Notes: a model not told the origin generated them from the sequence alone. A stretch of 64,000 nt of DNA from Larsenimonas rhizosphaerae (GCF_023700005.1 NZ_JAMLJK010000001.1:124001-188000); one strand, 5' to 3'; numbered from the stretch's first letter, positions 16,516 through 25,785 are shown. Translations and numbers: made by a program.

Positions 16516-17178
16516 ATGCGTCTGGTCTCTTCTCTTGTGCTGGCGGGTGTGCTGGCTGCATCCTCTTCCGCAGCGCTTGCTGCCGACGATCACTGGTCTG
16601 TCGGGGCGCAGGCCGGCACGACAGGGCTTGGCGCAAATGTCAGCTGGCGCTTCAGTGACTATTTTGCCCTGACCGCCGGCTACAGTGGTTACACCTATGA
16701 TGATCTGGACCGGACGGTAGACGATGTTGACTACAAGGGCGACATCGACAGCGATATCTACAGCATCAAGCTGGATTATTTCCCCTGGGCCGGCGGCTTC
16801 TTTGTTTCCGGCGGTCTGGTGCGCCCCGACATTCAACTGAACGTGACGGGGACGCCCAACCAGTTGTCTGACCTCGGAATCACCGGTGACCAGGCACGTC
16901 TGGAAGGTGATGCGGAAATGGCCGACGGTGTAAAACCGTATCTGGGCCTTGGCTGGCGCACCAGCAATCGGGCCGGCCTTGGGTTTTATGCTGAAGCCGG
17001 TGCCTTCCTGATTGACCCCTCCGTGAACCTTCACGCACGAGGATCAGCGGTCAATAACCCGGCCGCACAGGCTGCATTGAGCTCTTATGTCGATGAGCAG
17101 GAAGATGAAGCGAAGGATGAACTGGACAAGTATCACGTCTATCCGGTTGCCGTTCTTGGTGTTGAATATACGTTCTGA
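16516..17178 (+). CDS. Small outer-membrane beta-barrel protein
   Basis: 220 residues with a clear signal peptide ending ASSSAALA-ADDH. The mature sequence alternates amphipathic strands (VSWRFSDYFALTAGYSGY; YSIKLDYFPWAGGFFVSGGL) and ends VAVLGVEYTF, with the C-terminal Phe that BamA recognises. Size and pattern suggest an eight-stranded barrel of the OmpW/OmpA-like type, with an acidic loop before the last strand (DEQEDEAKDELD). Function unknown; acidic exposed loops are common in halophiles. RBS AAGGAG is well placed. It is followed by a strong terminator. Confidence 0.8.
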   Translation: MRLVSSLVLAGVLAASSSAALAADDHWSVGAQAGTTGLGANVSWRFSDYFALTAGYSGYTYDDLDRTVDDVDYKGDIDSDIYSIKLDYFPWAGGFFVSGGLVRPDIQLNVTGTPNQLSDLGITGDQARLEGDAEMADGVKPYLGLGWRTSNRAGLGFYAEAGAFLIDPSVNLHARGSAVNNPAAQAALSSYVDEQEDEAKDELDKYHVYPVAVLGVEYTF

Positions 17179-17195
17179 TCAACGCGTTTTTAATA

Positions 17196-17230
17196 CAGGA
17201 ACGCCCTGCATCTGCAGGGCGTTCCTGTTT
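17196..17230 (+). terminator. Rho-independent terminator after the outer-membrane barrel gene
   Basis: A 15-bp perfect stem, 17196-17210 with 17213-17227, and a two-base loop, followed by TTT. It sits 18 bp after the stop and before the convergent oxaloacetate decarboxylase gene, whose transcripts it may also end. Confidence 0.8.
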
Positions 17231-17246
17231 GACGGGACAGCCCGTG

Positions 17247-18110
17247 TCATTCGCTGACATCCATGTAACGGCGTGCCCACTCGCGGTTTTCATCAAGCGT
17301 TGAATAGCGGGTCGACAGCTCCGAGGCGTTCAGTGTGCCTTCGGCAATACCGCGCTGCTCACGCAGGCAGTCGTAGGTTGCCTTGATGGCGGCAAAGTAG
17401 GCCGCGTGGCCATTGACCACGACCCGTACTCCGCAGGCTGCCAGTCGGGCCCTGTCGTTGAGGGCAGGGTTGTCATAGGTCACCAGCATCAGCGGAATGG
17501 ACAGATGCTGGCTGATGGTCTCGAGATGATCAAAATCACGAATTCCCACCATGCAGATGCCATCAGCGCCGGCTGCCTCATAAGCCTTCACCCGCTCGAT
17601 GGTGGCTTCAACACTTAACTGGCCGGCGTGAGTACGGGCAAAAATGGCCATGGCGGGATCAATGCGCGCCTCGATGGCCGCCTTGATCTTGCCGACGGCT
17701 TCTTCCTGTGGAATCAGGTCGGTGGACTTGCGGCCGTACTTGGCCGGTAACAGTGTGTCTTCAATGGTCAGGGCGGCAACACCTGCACGCTCCAGTTCAT
17801 TGATGGTACGCATGACATTCAGCGCGTTACCGTAGCCATGATCGGCATCGGCAATAATCGGCAACGTTGCTACCCTGCCGATCCGCGTTGCCTGTTCGGT
17901 GAATTCGCTGAGGGTGATCAGGGCAAAGTCCGGTGCCGCCAGAACCTGTAGTGATGCTACCGAACCGCCCAGAATCCCGACTTCAAAGCCCAGATCAGCA
18001 GCAATGCGTGCTGACATGGGATCGAAGGTGGAAGCGGTATAAAAACAGTCATCCCTTTCCAGTAATGCTCTGAATTCATTGCGTAAATCATGTTGGGAAG
18101 GGGTAGCCAT
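17247..18110 (-). CDS. Oxaloacetate decarboxylase, PEP mutase/isocitrate lyase superfamily (PA4872 type)
   Basis: 287 residues from the ATG at 18110 (GGAG upstream). The sequence closely follows Pseudomonas aeruginosa PA4872 as I know it: [50 protein letters not shown] with the Mg2+ Asp residues, and IEDTLLP. His235 in VNGHAAYF is the residue that marks this decarboxylase branch. It converts oxaloacetate to pyruvate and CO2 in the cytoplasm. It is divergent from the Gfo/Idh oxidoreductase. Confidence 0.88.
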   Translation of the reverse strand: MATPSQHDLRNEFRALLERDDCFYTASTFDPMSARIAADLGFEVGILGGSVASLQVLAAPDFALITLSEFTEQATRIGRVATLPIIADADHGYGNALNVMRTINELERAGVAALTIEDTLLPAKYGRKSTDLIPQEEAVGKIKAAIEARIDPAMAIFARTHAGQLSVEATIERVKAYEAAGADGICMVGIRDFDHLETISQHLSIPLMLVTYDNPALNDRARLAACGVRVVVNGHAAYFAAIKATYDCLREQRGIAEGTLNASELSTRYSTLDENREWARRYMDVSE

Positions 18111-18296
18111 CCTGTCTGCTCCGTACTGATTGGTCATGTTTGAAATGAGAGCATTATACGCCTGCCGGGAAAATGGTTCAGCAGTATGTAGTCTGACAAC
18201 AAAAAAAGAGCAGGGATTGGGCTCATTATCTGACAAGGCCTGAGGGGTGTTCTACGGTGAGTAGTATCTATTCATGCATCACGGAGGATGCTTTTC

Positions 18297-19412
18297 ATGT
18301 CTGCAACCACTTCTCGGAGTAAGGTTCGTTATGCCGTCGTTGGCGGCGGCGAAATTGCTCAGATGGCGTTCATGCCAGGAATAAGCGCGGCCGAAAATTC
18401 CGAACTGACAGCGCTGGTCACCGGGGATCCTCAAAAGGCTGAAGCTCTCGGCAAGCGGTACGGCATCAGCACCTACACCTATGAGCAGTATGATGAACTG
18501 CTGGCGTCGGGCGAAATCGATGCGGTGTACGTTGCAACCCCCAATTTTCGTCATCGCGAGCATGCCGAGCCTGCGCTCAAGGCAGGCATCCATGTGCTGC
18601 TTGAAAAGCCGATGGCTACCAGTGTGGCCGATTGCGATGCCATGATTTCGGCAGGTACACAGGGCAATGCCAAACTGATGGTCGCATATCGTCTGCATCA
18701 TGAGCCGGCCACGGTCGACATGATCCTTCGGCTGCAGTCAGGCGAACTGGGGCGTACGCATTCGTTTACATCGCATTTCACTCAGGATTTGAACGAGAAG
18801 AATCACCGCGCCACCAACGGATACTGGGCCGGGGTCGTGCCGGACCAGGGCACCTACCAGATCAATGCCGTGCGCCATCTGTTTGGTGCCGAGCCGATCG
18901 CCGTGAGCGCGACGGGTCGCAAGCACCCCACAAAGAATTATGATTTCGATGATACCGTGTCCATCACTCTGGAGTTTGATGAAGGGCGCATGGCAACCTT
19001 CGTGGTCAGTTGCTCGGCCGCAGGTATTGATCGATTCACGCTGGTGGCTGAAAAAGGCACCATCGACTGCCAGCCAAGCTATATCTTCGGTCCGGATGTC
19101 TCGATCAAAAGCACCTGGACGATCAAGGGCGAGACCACGGAGCAGGACCCCGGCCCCACCGAGCAGTTCGGTGGTCAGACCGAATATTTCTCGGCCTGCA
19201 TTCTGAACGACGTGCAGCCGGAAGCGGATGGTGAGGAAGGACGGCGCGACATGCGTATTCTGGAAGCCATCAAGCAGGCGCTGGATACCGGTCAGCGTCA
19301 GGAGATCGAACCGCTTGAGTATCGCGCACGTATCACTTCTGAACAGATACGCCGCCTGACGCCGGTCGAGCCACCTGAAGAAGCAGTAAGCGTGGCGACA
19401 ATCAGCGGATAG
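18297..19412 (+). CDS. Gfo/Idh/MocA family NAD(P)-dependent oxidoreductase
   Basis: 371 residues from the ATG at 18297, nine bases after GGAGG; an ATG at 18288 lies too close to that site. The N-terminal Rossmann domain has VVGGGEIAQMAFMPGI and the family EKP motif (LLEKPMATSVADCD). The C-terminal half is the GFO_IDH_MocA sheet domain. Enzymes of this family oxidise or reduce sugars and sugar derivatives; the presence of a plain EKP lysine suggests activity. Substrate unknown. A strong terminator follows. Confidence 0.88.
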   Translation: MSATTSRSKVRYAVVGGGEIAQMAFMPGISAAENSELTALVTGDPQKAEALGKRYGISTYTYEQYDELLASGEIDAVYVATPNFRHREHAEPALKAGIHVLLEKPMATSVADCDAMISAGTQGNAKLMVAYRLHHEPATVDMILRLQSGELGRTHSFTSHFTQDLNEKNHRATNGYWAGVVPDQGTYQINAVRHLFGAEPIAVSATGRKHPTKNYDFDDTVSITLEFDEGRMATFVVSCSAAGIDRFTLVAEKGTIDCQPSYIFGPDVSIKSTWTIKGETTEQDPGPTEQFGGQTEYFSACILNDVQPEADGEEGRRDMRILEAIKQALDTGQRQEIEPLEYRARITSEQIRRLTPVEPPEEAVSVATISG

Positions 19413-19443
19413 TGATTGTCCTGCACATGCTGTCCTGTCAGAT

Positions 19444-19466
19444 ACGGCGCCTTCGGGCGCCGTTTT
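19444..19466 (+). terminator. Terminator after the Gfo/Idh/MocA gene
   Basis: ACGGCGCC (19444-19451) pairs with GGCGCCGT (19456-19463) around the stable TTCG tetraloop, followed by TTT. Located 32 bp after the stop and just before the convergent exporter gene. Confidence 0.85.
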
Positions 19467-19476
19467 GCGTGCTGCG

Positions 19477-20346
19477 TCAGCGGGTACGGGCGCCAGGTGC
19501 CAGCCGTCGGAAGCGAATATTGATAATGGCAATGCCGAGCACGATCATGCCGCCACCGATGACCTTGAAAATATCCATGTGTTCGTCCATCAGCCAGATC
19601 CCCAGCATGACCGCAAACACCGGTGTCAGCAGTGACAGTGGGATAACCCGTCGAACCTCATATTGCCGCAGAAGCCAGTACCATGCGCTGTAGGCCAGAA
19701 TCGATGACATGACCGCGCTGTAAAAGGCGGCTCCCCATCCTCGCCATCCGGCGTTGCCAATGGCCTGGAGCTGATGATCCTCGAATATCAGCGATGCCGT
19801 GACGAGCAGGGGGATGGCAAGCAGGGCCATCCAGCCGGCCATGGCCACCGGGGGAATGGTCGGCCCGGCCTTGACGATCAGGTTTGAAATGGCCCAGCCC
19901 AGGGCACTGATGATCAACAGGGTCAGCGGCAGCGCCGGCGGCATGGAGGGCCCGCCGGCCAGCACGACTACCCCGGCCAGTGAAATCACCAGGCCAAGAA
20001 TACGCTTGGGGCTTAATCGCTCTTTCAGGAAAACGGCGGCCAGAATGGTAGCAAACGGGGTTCCCAGCTGGACCAGAATGGCGCCGGTACCGGCCTCGGC
20101 CCTGGATAGCCCGATAAACAACAGGCCGAAATGCATCAGGCCAAAGGTAAGGGCAAGCAGTGCAACCCACTTCAACTGTTCCCGATTCAGCCGGGTAAAG
20201 GGCACAACCAGTGCCGCAACGATGATGAAGCGCAGTGCAGTCAGGGCCAGCGGCGGGATTTCCGTGACGCCTACCTTGATGACGATATTGTTGTAGGCCC
20301 AGACGATGATGACACCCAGGGCAAGGAGAAGATGACGAAAGGGCAC
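19477..20346 (-). CDS. DMT superfamily exporter, EamA type
   Basis: 289 residues with ten hydrophobic segments and two internal EamA repeats. It resembles E. coli EamA (O-acetylserine/cysteine exporter) in order and motifs: VWAYNNIVIKVG near the N-terminus, GERL-equivalent KERLSPK, and YEVRRVIPLSLLTPVFAV with DEH in the second repeat. It probably exports a small metabolite. The start is a GTG at 20346, with GGAGTG six bases upstream. The TetR gene lies upstream in the same direction, 104 bp away. Confidence 0.83.
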   Translation of the reverse strand: MPFRHLLLALGVIIVWAYNNIVIKVGVTEIPPLALTALRFIIVAALVVPFTRLNREQLKWVALLALTFGLMHFGLLFIGLSRAEAGTGAILVQLGTPFATILAAVFLKERLSPKRILGLVISLAGVVVLAGGPSMPPALPLTLLIISALGWAISNLIVKAGPTIPPVAMAGWMALLAIPLLVTASLIFEDHQLQAIGNAGWRGWGAAFYSAVMSSILAYSAWYWLLRQYEVRRVIPLSLLTPVFAVMLGIWLMDEHMDIFKVIGGGMIVLGIAIINIRFRRLAPGARTR

Positions 20347-20450
20347 AGGCCACTCCGGATGAAGGACACAAGGCCCATGCCTGGCGGCACGGGGCGAGGG
20401 ATCCGTAGTATAGCTACAGGAAGGCCTGACGTGCAGTGCGATGCATCGAT

Positions 20451-21035
20451 CTAGAGTGATACCACCATGGCCGGCAGGGTCGACGGCGCATCATCAAGCC
20501 CCAGCCAGTCGATCACGGAAATCCACGCCGTATCAGCCACCCTGTCATGACCCGGTGACGTCTGAACGATCATGCCGTCCAGCAGCATGCTGATCGCCTG
20601 CCCATGTCGTTTGGCCATCCCGGCATCAAAGCGGGCCATGTGATCATGCACGGTCGCATGCAGCCAGGCCTTGTGCCGAGCAGCCTGCTGCTCGATCACG
20701 GCGGAGGTGGAGCAGTATTCATCCCGGGCTCGAATGAACATGCAACCATTGAAGCTCGAGGAGCAAAACCAGGCGCGATGCCATCCGAACAGGCGCGCCA
20801 GCATGTCCGTCAGCGACACGGCTGGGGTCAGTGCCTGCTCAAGAGAGTGGCTGAATCTGTCATGCCGGTCTGCAAGTACCGCCGCAATCAATCCTTCCTT
20901 GGTAGAAAAATGCTTGTACAGAGTCATCTTGGATGCCGGCGTCTTGTCACGAATGCAGTCAACGCCCACGGCCTGAAATCCATGGGCATTGAAAAGCTGC
21001 CGGGCTGTTTCAAGGATATCTTCGCGTTTGGCCAT
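20451..21035 (-). CDS. TetR/AcrR family transcriptional regulator
   Basis: 194 residues. The N-terminal TetR helix-turn-helix is typical: REDILETARQLFNAHGFQAV, then KMTLYKHFSTKEGLIAAVL. The C-terminal ligand domain is helical and unassigned. It is divergent from the HPP membrane protein gene, and a 7+7 dyad between them (21073-21094) is the likely operator. It may also read into the eamA-like exporter gene downstream. Confidence 0.9.
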   Translation of the reverse strand: MAKREDILETARQLFNAHGFQAVGVDCIRDKTPASKMTLYKHFSTKEGLIAAVLADRHDRFSHSLEQALTPAVSLTDMLARLFGWHRAWFCSSSFNGCMFIRARDEYCSTSAVIEQQAARHKAWLHATVHDHMARFDAGMAKRHGQAISMLLDGMIVQTSPGHDRVADTAWISVIDWLGLDDAPSTLPAMVVSL

Positions 21036-21072
21036 GGCTTTTTTCCTGTTGTGCTTGCTGATATCGTCAAAA

Positions 21073-21094
21073 GTGTACAGACTTGTATGTACAC
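21073..21094. promoter_or_regulatory. Probable TetR operator between tetR and HPP genes
   Basis: GTGTACA (21073-21079) and TGTACAC (21088-21094) form a perfect dyad with an eight-base spacer, centred 24-48 bp from both start codons. Such TGTACA-based dyads are common for TetR family autorepressors. Confidence 0.7.
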
Positions 21095-21117
21095 ATCAAG
21101 CGAGCGGGCTATATTCA

Positions 21118-21600
21118 ATGAATTATCGTACGTGTTTTCTGGACAGCCTTCGTGGGCTGGTGGGCGGAGTAACAGGCATCGGTTTGATGGGGTGGCTGGC
21201 TCATGCCAGTCATTTACCGCTACTGATGGCGCCCTTTGGCGCCACCTGTGTGCTGTTGTTTGCCGCGCCCGACGCGCCGCTGGCACAGCCGCGCAACGTT
21301 GTCATCGGACACCTGGTGTCAGCGGCCGTCGGTCTGCTGGTATATCACTGGCTTGGCGATGGGGTCACGGCCATGGCTCTGGGTGTCGGGCTGGCCATCA
21401 TGGCCATGCAGTTGATGGGGGTAGTGCATCCTCCGGCGGGTGCCAATCCACTGGTCATCATGATGGCACCACAGGTGCCGGGCGTTGATTTTCTATTGAC
21501 TCCGGTGGCCAGCGGGGCAGTGGTTCTGGTCGTGGTGGCCTGGGTCATCAATAACCCTGGGCGGGCCCGGCGCTGGCCGGTTTACTGGTGGCGCGCCTGA
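21118..21600 (+). CDS. HPP family integral membrane protein
   Basis: 160 residues from the ATG at 21118, with four to five hydrophobic segments. The family pattern is present: the loop MAPFGATCVLLFAAPDAPLA and the HPP motif itself in GVVHPPAGANPLVIM. In cyanobacteria and plants an HPP protein transports nitrite across membranes; bacterial roles are mostly unknown. Control by the divergent TetR repressor is likely. The last 19 bases overlap the 3' end of the RNase J-like gene. Confidence 0.85.
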   Translation: MNYRTCFLDSLRGLVGGVTGIGLMGWLAHASHLPLLMAPFGATCVLLFAAPDAPLAQPRNVVIGHLVSAAVGLLVYHWLGDGVTAMALGVGLAIMAMQLMGVVHPPAGANPLVIMMAPQVPGVDFLLTPVASGAVVLVVVAWVINNPGRARRWPVYWWRA

Positions 21601-23231
21601 TGTTGATCGCTCAACAATTGCACATCAAGGGCGGGTTGCTGGCCGGTATGCAGATGAATGTAGGCCTGCAAGTGTGCAAACAACTCACGGCGCAGCGACT
21701 TCAGTGAGTGAGGCCCGAGCCCTGGCACAAGCTCATCGAGCCAGTCGGTAAGCTCCTGCTCGTCCAGTGGGAGTGGGGCATCAATGTCCCACATTACCCG
21801 CCCCTGTCGATACCAGTCGCCGTCGTGGCCCTGGCAGACCACCAGCGCCAGAGCAAGGCCCGGGCGGCGCTGCCGTGAGCGGCGGCCCTTGTCCTGAAAG
21901 TGAAGCTCCGGGGTCAGTTCCAGATGCTCTTCCAGGGACGCGTGAGGGCCACGAATATGAATGACGTTGCCGTTGAGCGGAGCCAGCGGGGTCTTGATAT
22001 TGTACTGGCGCGCCACGTTCTGGTGCGCCTGCTGGTGAGCCGGCTCACCATGGACCGGCAGCAGCGCTCTGGGAGCCACCCAGCTGTAGAAGGTTTCCAG
22101 CTCTTCCTGGGAGGGGTGGCCGGAAGCGTGCAGATCCGGCGCGTTGTTTTCATCGAAGATAATGGCGCCCTGGCGTTTCAGCCCCTCTTTAAGGCGTTGA
22201 ATGGGCTCCTCATTACCGGGAATGGCGCGCGCGGAAAAAATGACGCTGTCACCGGCGGTCAGGTCCAGCTCCCGGTGGCTGCCCTGTGCCATGCGGGCCA
22301 GGGCCGAGCGGGGCTCGCCCTGGCTGCCGGTCGCAATAATCAGCACCTCTTCAGGCGGAAGGTAACCCAGATCGGAGGTGGGGATGCGCGACGGGAAGTC
22401 ATCCAGGTAGCCAAGCTGCAGCCCGATACGCACCATGCGATCCATCGATCGGCCAAGCAGGCCGATGCGCCTGCCGGTATGACGGGCGACATCTCCCAGC
22501 GCCTTCAGGCGAGCCATGTTGCTTGAAAAGCAGCTGACCACCACACGACCAGTGCAGGTGCGGACCAACGCCTCCAGCGCTTCTGCAGCATCCTGCTCGC
22601 TGCGGGAATGTCCCTGGACATCGGCACAGGTGGAATCACCGATCACCATATCCACCGGCGCCAGCGCCTTGAAGGTCGATGGGTTGACCGGTTTGCCGAT
22701 CACTGGCGTAGGGTCCAGCTTCCAGTCGCCCGTATGCAGTACCCGCCCGGCCGGCGTGGTCAGCAGCAGTGAGCAGCTCTCGGGAATGGAGTGTGTGACC
22801 GGCAGGTAGCGTACCGAAAAGGGACCACTTTCGATGGTGTCGCCAGGTGATATTTCATGCAGGGCATCGGTACGCAGTCCCTGTTCGCTCATGCGTGCCC
22901 GCATCAGTGCGCAGGCCAGCGGCGTGGCGTAGATCGGGCACCCCCACTTCGGCCAGACCCAGGCAATGGCGCCGATGTGATCCTCATGACCATGGGTGAT
23001 GAACAGCGCCCTGGGGACCCATTGACGAGCTGCCAGATGGCTGACATCTGCGCTCTGCAAGGGGGTGTTCGGCAGATCCTGACGAATCATCATGCCGCAG
23101 TCGACGGCAATCCAGTGATCCTTGTAGCCATACAGCGACAGGTTCATGCCGATCTCGCCACAGCCCCCGAGCGGATGAAAGACCAGCGGGCTGCGTAATC
23201 GGGGGCGTACCTGAATGCGGGATGGCGGCAT
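21582..23231 (-). CDS. RNase J-type metallo-beta-lactamase/beta-CASP ribonuclease
   Basis: 549 residues, the normal RNase J length. The metallo-beta-lactamase motif is ITHGHEDHIGA (His80, His82, Asp84, His85), preceded by GGCGEIGMN and VDCGMM. Later come THSIPES, HTGDWKLD, the beta-CASP STCADV and FSSNMARL, ATGSQGEP, SARAIPGNE and LLPVHGEPAH. RNase J has 5'-3' exo- and endonuclease activity on RNA. It is best known from Firmicutes, actinobacteria, cyanobacteria and alphaproteobacteria, so its presence beside a presumed RNase E-based gammaproteobacterial system is notable. Monocistronic; the 3' end overlaps the HPP gene. Confidence 0.87.
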   Translation of the reverse strand: MPPSRIQVRPRLRSPLVFHPLGGCGEIGMNLSLYGYKDHWIAVDCGMMIRQDLPNTPLQSADVSHLAARQWVPRALFITHGHEDHIGAIAWVWPKWGCPIYATPLACALMRARMSEQGLRTDALHEISPGDTIESGPFSVRYLPVTHSIPESCSLLLTTPAGRVLHTGDWKLDPTPVIGKPVNPSTFKALAPVDMVIGDSTCADVQGHSRSEQDAAEALEALVRTCTGRVVVSCFSSNMARLKALGDVARHTGRRIGLLGRSMDRMVRIGLQLGYLDDFPSRIPTSDLGYLPPEEVLIIATGSQGEPRSALARMAQGSHRELDLTAGDSVIFSARAIPGNEEPIQRLKEGLKRQGAIIFDENNAPDLHASGHPSQEELETFYSWVAPRALLPVHGEPAHQQAHQNVARQYNIKTPLAPLNGNVIHIRGPHASLEEHLELTPELHFQDKGRRSRQRRPGLALALVVCQGHDGDWYRQGRVMWDIDAPLPLDEQELTDWLDELVPGLGPHSLKSLRRELFAHLQAYIHLHTGQQPALDVQLLSDQHQARHQ

Positions 23232-23482
23232 GAATAGTCCTGAGCGGCAAAACTTTGATTCAACTATACGATAGCTGCGCCATTACCGACAAACATGCCG
23301 CATGCTATCCCGGTAGCCAGCACCGGCCTGCTCTGGACGAGCCGACGACAGATGGTCATTGATACGGCAATTTATCTGGAGCAGGCCACGTCGAAAGTGA
23401 GACGCTTGTATTCTTGCATGAAGGTACATTCTTCGCGTTCGGCTCTGGGGCTGGGCGCACACCGGTATTCAGGAGTACAGGT

Positions 23483-23992
23483 ATGGCTTCGCAGGATCCG
23501 CAGGATGCGGTAGATGTAATCATTGATCAGTGGGCGCGAGAGGTGCCCGAGCTTGATACGAGGGCAATGGCTACGCTGGGTCGGCTCAAGCGTACCAGCG
23601 TGCTGGTACAGCATGAGCTGGATCGGGTCTTTGATGCTCATGGCCTGGCCAGCTGGGAATTTGATGTGCTGGCTACCCTGCGTCGGTCCGGGGCCCCCTG
23701 GTGTCTGGCTCCCACGGCCCTGTTTTCGTCGCTGATGATTACCTCCGGTACGATGACGAACCGGTTGAAACGGCTGGAGGCGCGAGGACTGATCGAGCGG
23801 GTTGCCAATACAGATGATGGCCGAAGCAGCCTTGTCCGGCTGACCCCGGCCGGGCAGGCATGCATCAGCGCGGCCCTTGAGCCGCATGTCGCCAACCAGG
23901 CAAGGGTTGTGTCATCGTTGTCCGAGACGGACCGGGCGGCCCTGGACCAGGGGCTTCGAGCACTTTTGACGGCCCTTGAAGGTTCGGATTGA
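23483..23992 (+). CDS. MarR family transcriptional regulator
   Basis: 169 residues from the ATG at 23483, which follows AGGAGT. The MarR winged helix is present: HGLASWEFDVLATLRRSG, then ITSGTMTNRLKRLEARGLIE, then DDGRSSLVRLTPAG. The N-terminal ~25 residues (DAVDVIIDQWAREVPELDTR) are the usual dimerisation extension. No target gene is directly adjacent apart from another MarR gene 56 bp downstream. Its ligand is unknown. Confidence 0.9.
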   Translation: MASQDPQDAVDVIIDQWAREVPELDTRAMATLGRLKRTSVLVQHELDRVFDAHGLASWEFDVLATLRRSGAPWCLAPTALFSSLMITSGTMTNRLKRLEARGLIERVANTDDGRSSLVRLTPAGQACISAALEPHVANQARVVSSLSETDRAALDQGLRALLTALEGSD

Positions 23993-24019
23993 CAGGTGGC
24001 TGGCACGCGCGGCAATATT

Positions 24020-24034
24020 GTTGATATAGTCAAC
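24020..24034. promoter_or_regulatory. Dyad upstream of the second marR gene
   Basis: GTTGATATAGTCAAC has GTTGA/TCAAC arms around TATAG, 14 bp before the MarR start at 24049, overlapping an A/T-rich core-promoter-like stretch. MarR proteins often bind such TTGA-N-TCAA dyads; autoregulation of the marR-sip operon is inferred. Confidence 0.6.
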
Positions 24035-24048
24035 TAAATGGTCCTGCC

Positions 24049-24495
24049 ATGACCTCAGATACCCTCGGCGATGCGCTGCACCGCCTTCTTCATGCCTACA
24101 AGCGGGCCCTTCGCCAGGCATATAACGATGCAGGCCTGACCCTGACCGTTTCCCATATCCGGCTGCTCAAGGGTATTCATCACCAGCCCGGCAGTACGAT
24201 AAATGCCCTGGCCGAACGCTCTCGCCGGGACAAGGCCCAGATCACCCGGTTACTTCACGGGCTGATTGCCGAGGGGCTGATCGAGAAATCTCCCCACCCT
24301 GAGGATCGCCGCAGTCAGCAGGTGCACCCGACCGACAGTGGCAGGGCGATGATCGCCGCGGTGCAACAGGCCGAAACCGTGGCGGCAGAGCGCATGAGTG
24401 CCGGCCTGCCGGCGTCTGATATTGCCTTGTTCACCCGCCTGGCTGTCACCATGACCGACAACCTTTATCCCGCACCGGAGTCTGCCGATGAGTGA
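24049..24495 (+). CDS. MarR family regulator of the siderophore-reductase operon
   Basis: 148 residues with the full MarR winged helix: LTVSHIRLLKGIHHQPGSTI, RDKAQITRLLHGLIAEGLIE, and EDRRSQQVHPTDSG. It overlaps the downstream siderophore-interacting protein gene by eight bases, so the two are translationally coupled. Control of ferric siderophore reduction by a MarR protein is a plausible reading. The GTTGA-N5-TCAAC dyad lies just upstream. Confidence 0.9.
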   Translation: MTSDTLGDALHRLLHAYKRALRQAYNDAGLTLTVSHIRLLKGIHHQPGSTINALAERSRRDKAQITRLLHGLIAEGLIEKSPHPEDRRSQQVHPTDSGRAMIAAVQQAETVAAERMSAGLPASDIALFTRLAVTMTDNLYPAPESADE

Positions 24496-25258
24496 TCGCA
24501 GAAAACCGGCCCCTCGAGAACTTGAGGTGCTGCACTCACAGCGGCTGACACCGCACATGCTGCGCCTGACCCTCGGAGGCCCCGGCATGGATCGTTTTCC
24601 TGAGCCGGACCTGTCCGGTGGCTACGTCAAGCTGATGATCTCCCAGGAAGACGGTGCCTCACCACTGATCAGAACCTACACGATACGTGCCCATCGTCCG
24701 GGTGACATCGATGTGGATGTGGTGCTGCATGACGATCATGGTCCGGCATCCCGCTGGGCCATGGCAGCCGTACCCGGGTCGCGACTGATGGTAGGGGGTC
24801 CGGGTCCGTCAAAGCCGGTGGATGAGCAGGCCGACTGGTGTCTCATGGTGGCGGATATGACCGCGTTACCGGCGCTTGCCGTCAATCTGGAAACCATGGC
24901 ATCGACCCACAGGGGGGCCGTGTTCATCGAAGTCACCAGCGAAGATGATATCCAGTCGCTCGCGCACCCCGAGGGCATGGTGCTGCACTGGGTAATCAAT
25001 CCCCGGCCGGGTACGGCCGAAGGCGGCGGACCGCTGATCGACGCCGTCAGGGCCTGGCCATGGCCTGACAGCGGACGTGGCTTTGTCTGGGGAGCCTGTG
25101 AGTTCTCAGGCATGCGGGCCCTCAGGTACTACACAAGGCAGGTCCGTGGGCTTGAGCGTCGGCAATGTTATATCTCCAGCTACTGGAAGCACGGCATGGC
25201 AGAGGACGACCACAAGGTTGTCAAGCGTGAAGATGCCGATCAGGACGCTCAGGCCTGA
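24488..25258 (+). CDS. Siderophore-interacting protein (NADPH-dependent ferric siderophore reductase, ViuB/SIP type)
   Basis: 256 residues. The FAD-binding barrel comprises TPHMLRLTLGG, then RTYTIRAHRPGDIDVDVVLH, with GPASRWA loading the flavin. The NAD(P)-binding domain contains VADMTALPALAVNLE, FVWGACEFSGMRALR and the terminal RRQCYISSYWKHGMAEDDH, a hallmark of SIP/YqjH proteins. It releases iron from ferric siderophores by reduction in the cytosol. It overlaps the preceding marR gene, and its last ten bases overlap the convergent glycolipid-binding gene. Confidence 0.92.
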   Translation: MSDRRKPAPRELEVLHSQRLTPHMLRLTLGGPGMDRFPEPDLSGGYVKLMISQEDGASPLIRTYTIRAHRPGDIDVDVVLHDDHGPASRWAMAAVPGSRLMVGGPGPSKPVDEQADWCLMVADMTALPALAVNLETMASTHRGAVFIEVTSEDDIQSLAHPEGMVLHWVINPRPGTAEGGGPLIDAVRAWPWPDSGRGFVWGACEFSGMRALRYYTRQVRGLERRQCYISSYWKHGMAEDDHKVVKREDADQDAQA

Positions 25259-25785
25259 CGTGTGAATACCCCCGGATAGCATTGCACCAGCCCGTGCTCA
25301 TCAACGCGCAACTCTGATGAGGTGCCCGTGTCCAGCCCGCTGTACCGGTAATGGGATGCATCGTGGCGCAGGTAATGCTGCCGCACGCACGTTACCTGCA
25401 GGCTCGGAACCGCGACCATGACTACATCAATCGTGGCGCTGTCGCCATGGGCAAGCCCCAGGCGTCTGATGGGCAGTGTATTGGTCAGTGGCGTGGCTGC
25501 AATATCCACATCCGTGCACCCCTCCAGCGCCGGGCAGGCCCTGTCATTGACCTGCCAGTGCCCGGCACCATCGGTTTTCAGTACCAGACGCTCGCCCGCC
25601 CGTACCTGCACGGTGGCCTCACGCAGGCGCCAGTGTGGATCAAGGGACAGTTGATACTGAAGTATCACGCCTGACACGGGGGAGTCGATCACGTGGCTGT
25701 CGATGTGCACTCCGGTGGCGCTTTCCCTGAGACTCGCTTCTTCCAGGCCGTTTGTTTCAAGGTTGCGCCAACAGCATTTCAGCAT
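25249..25785 (-). CDS. Putative glycolipid-binding family protein (DUF1089-like)
   Basis: 178 residues without a signal peptide. The pattern matches the PF06475 glycolipid-binding family as I recall it: CWRNLETNGLEEASL at the N-terminus, YQLSLDPHWRLREATVQV, GHWQVNDRACPALEGCTDVD and the C-terminal DEHGLVQCYPGVFTR. The family has a beta-barrel-like fold and an unproven lipid-binding role. The start overlaps the stop of the upstream kinase by one base (TAATG), so it is translationally coupled to it. The 3' end overlaps the convergent reductase gene. Confidence 0.75.
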   Translation of the reverse strand: MLKCCWRNLETNGLEEASLRESATGVHIDSHVIDSPVSGVILQYQLSLDPHWRLREATVQVRAGERLVLKTDGAGHWQVNDRACPALEGCTDVDIAATPLTNTLPIRRLGLAHGDSATIDVVMVAVPSLQVTCVRQHYLRHDASHYRYSGLDTGTSSELRVDEHGLVQCYPGVFTRQA

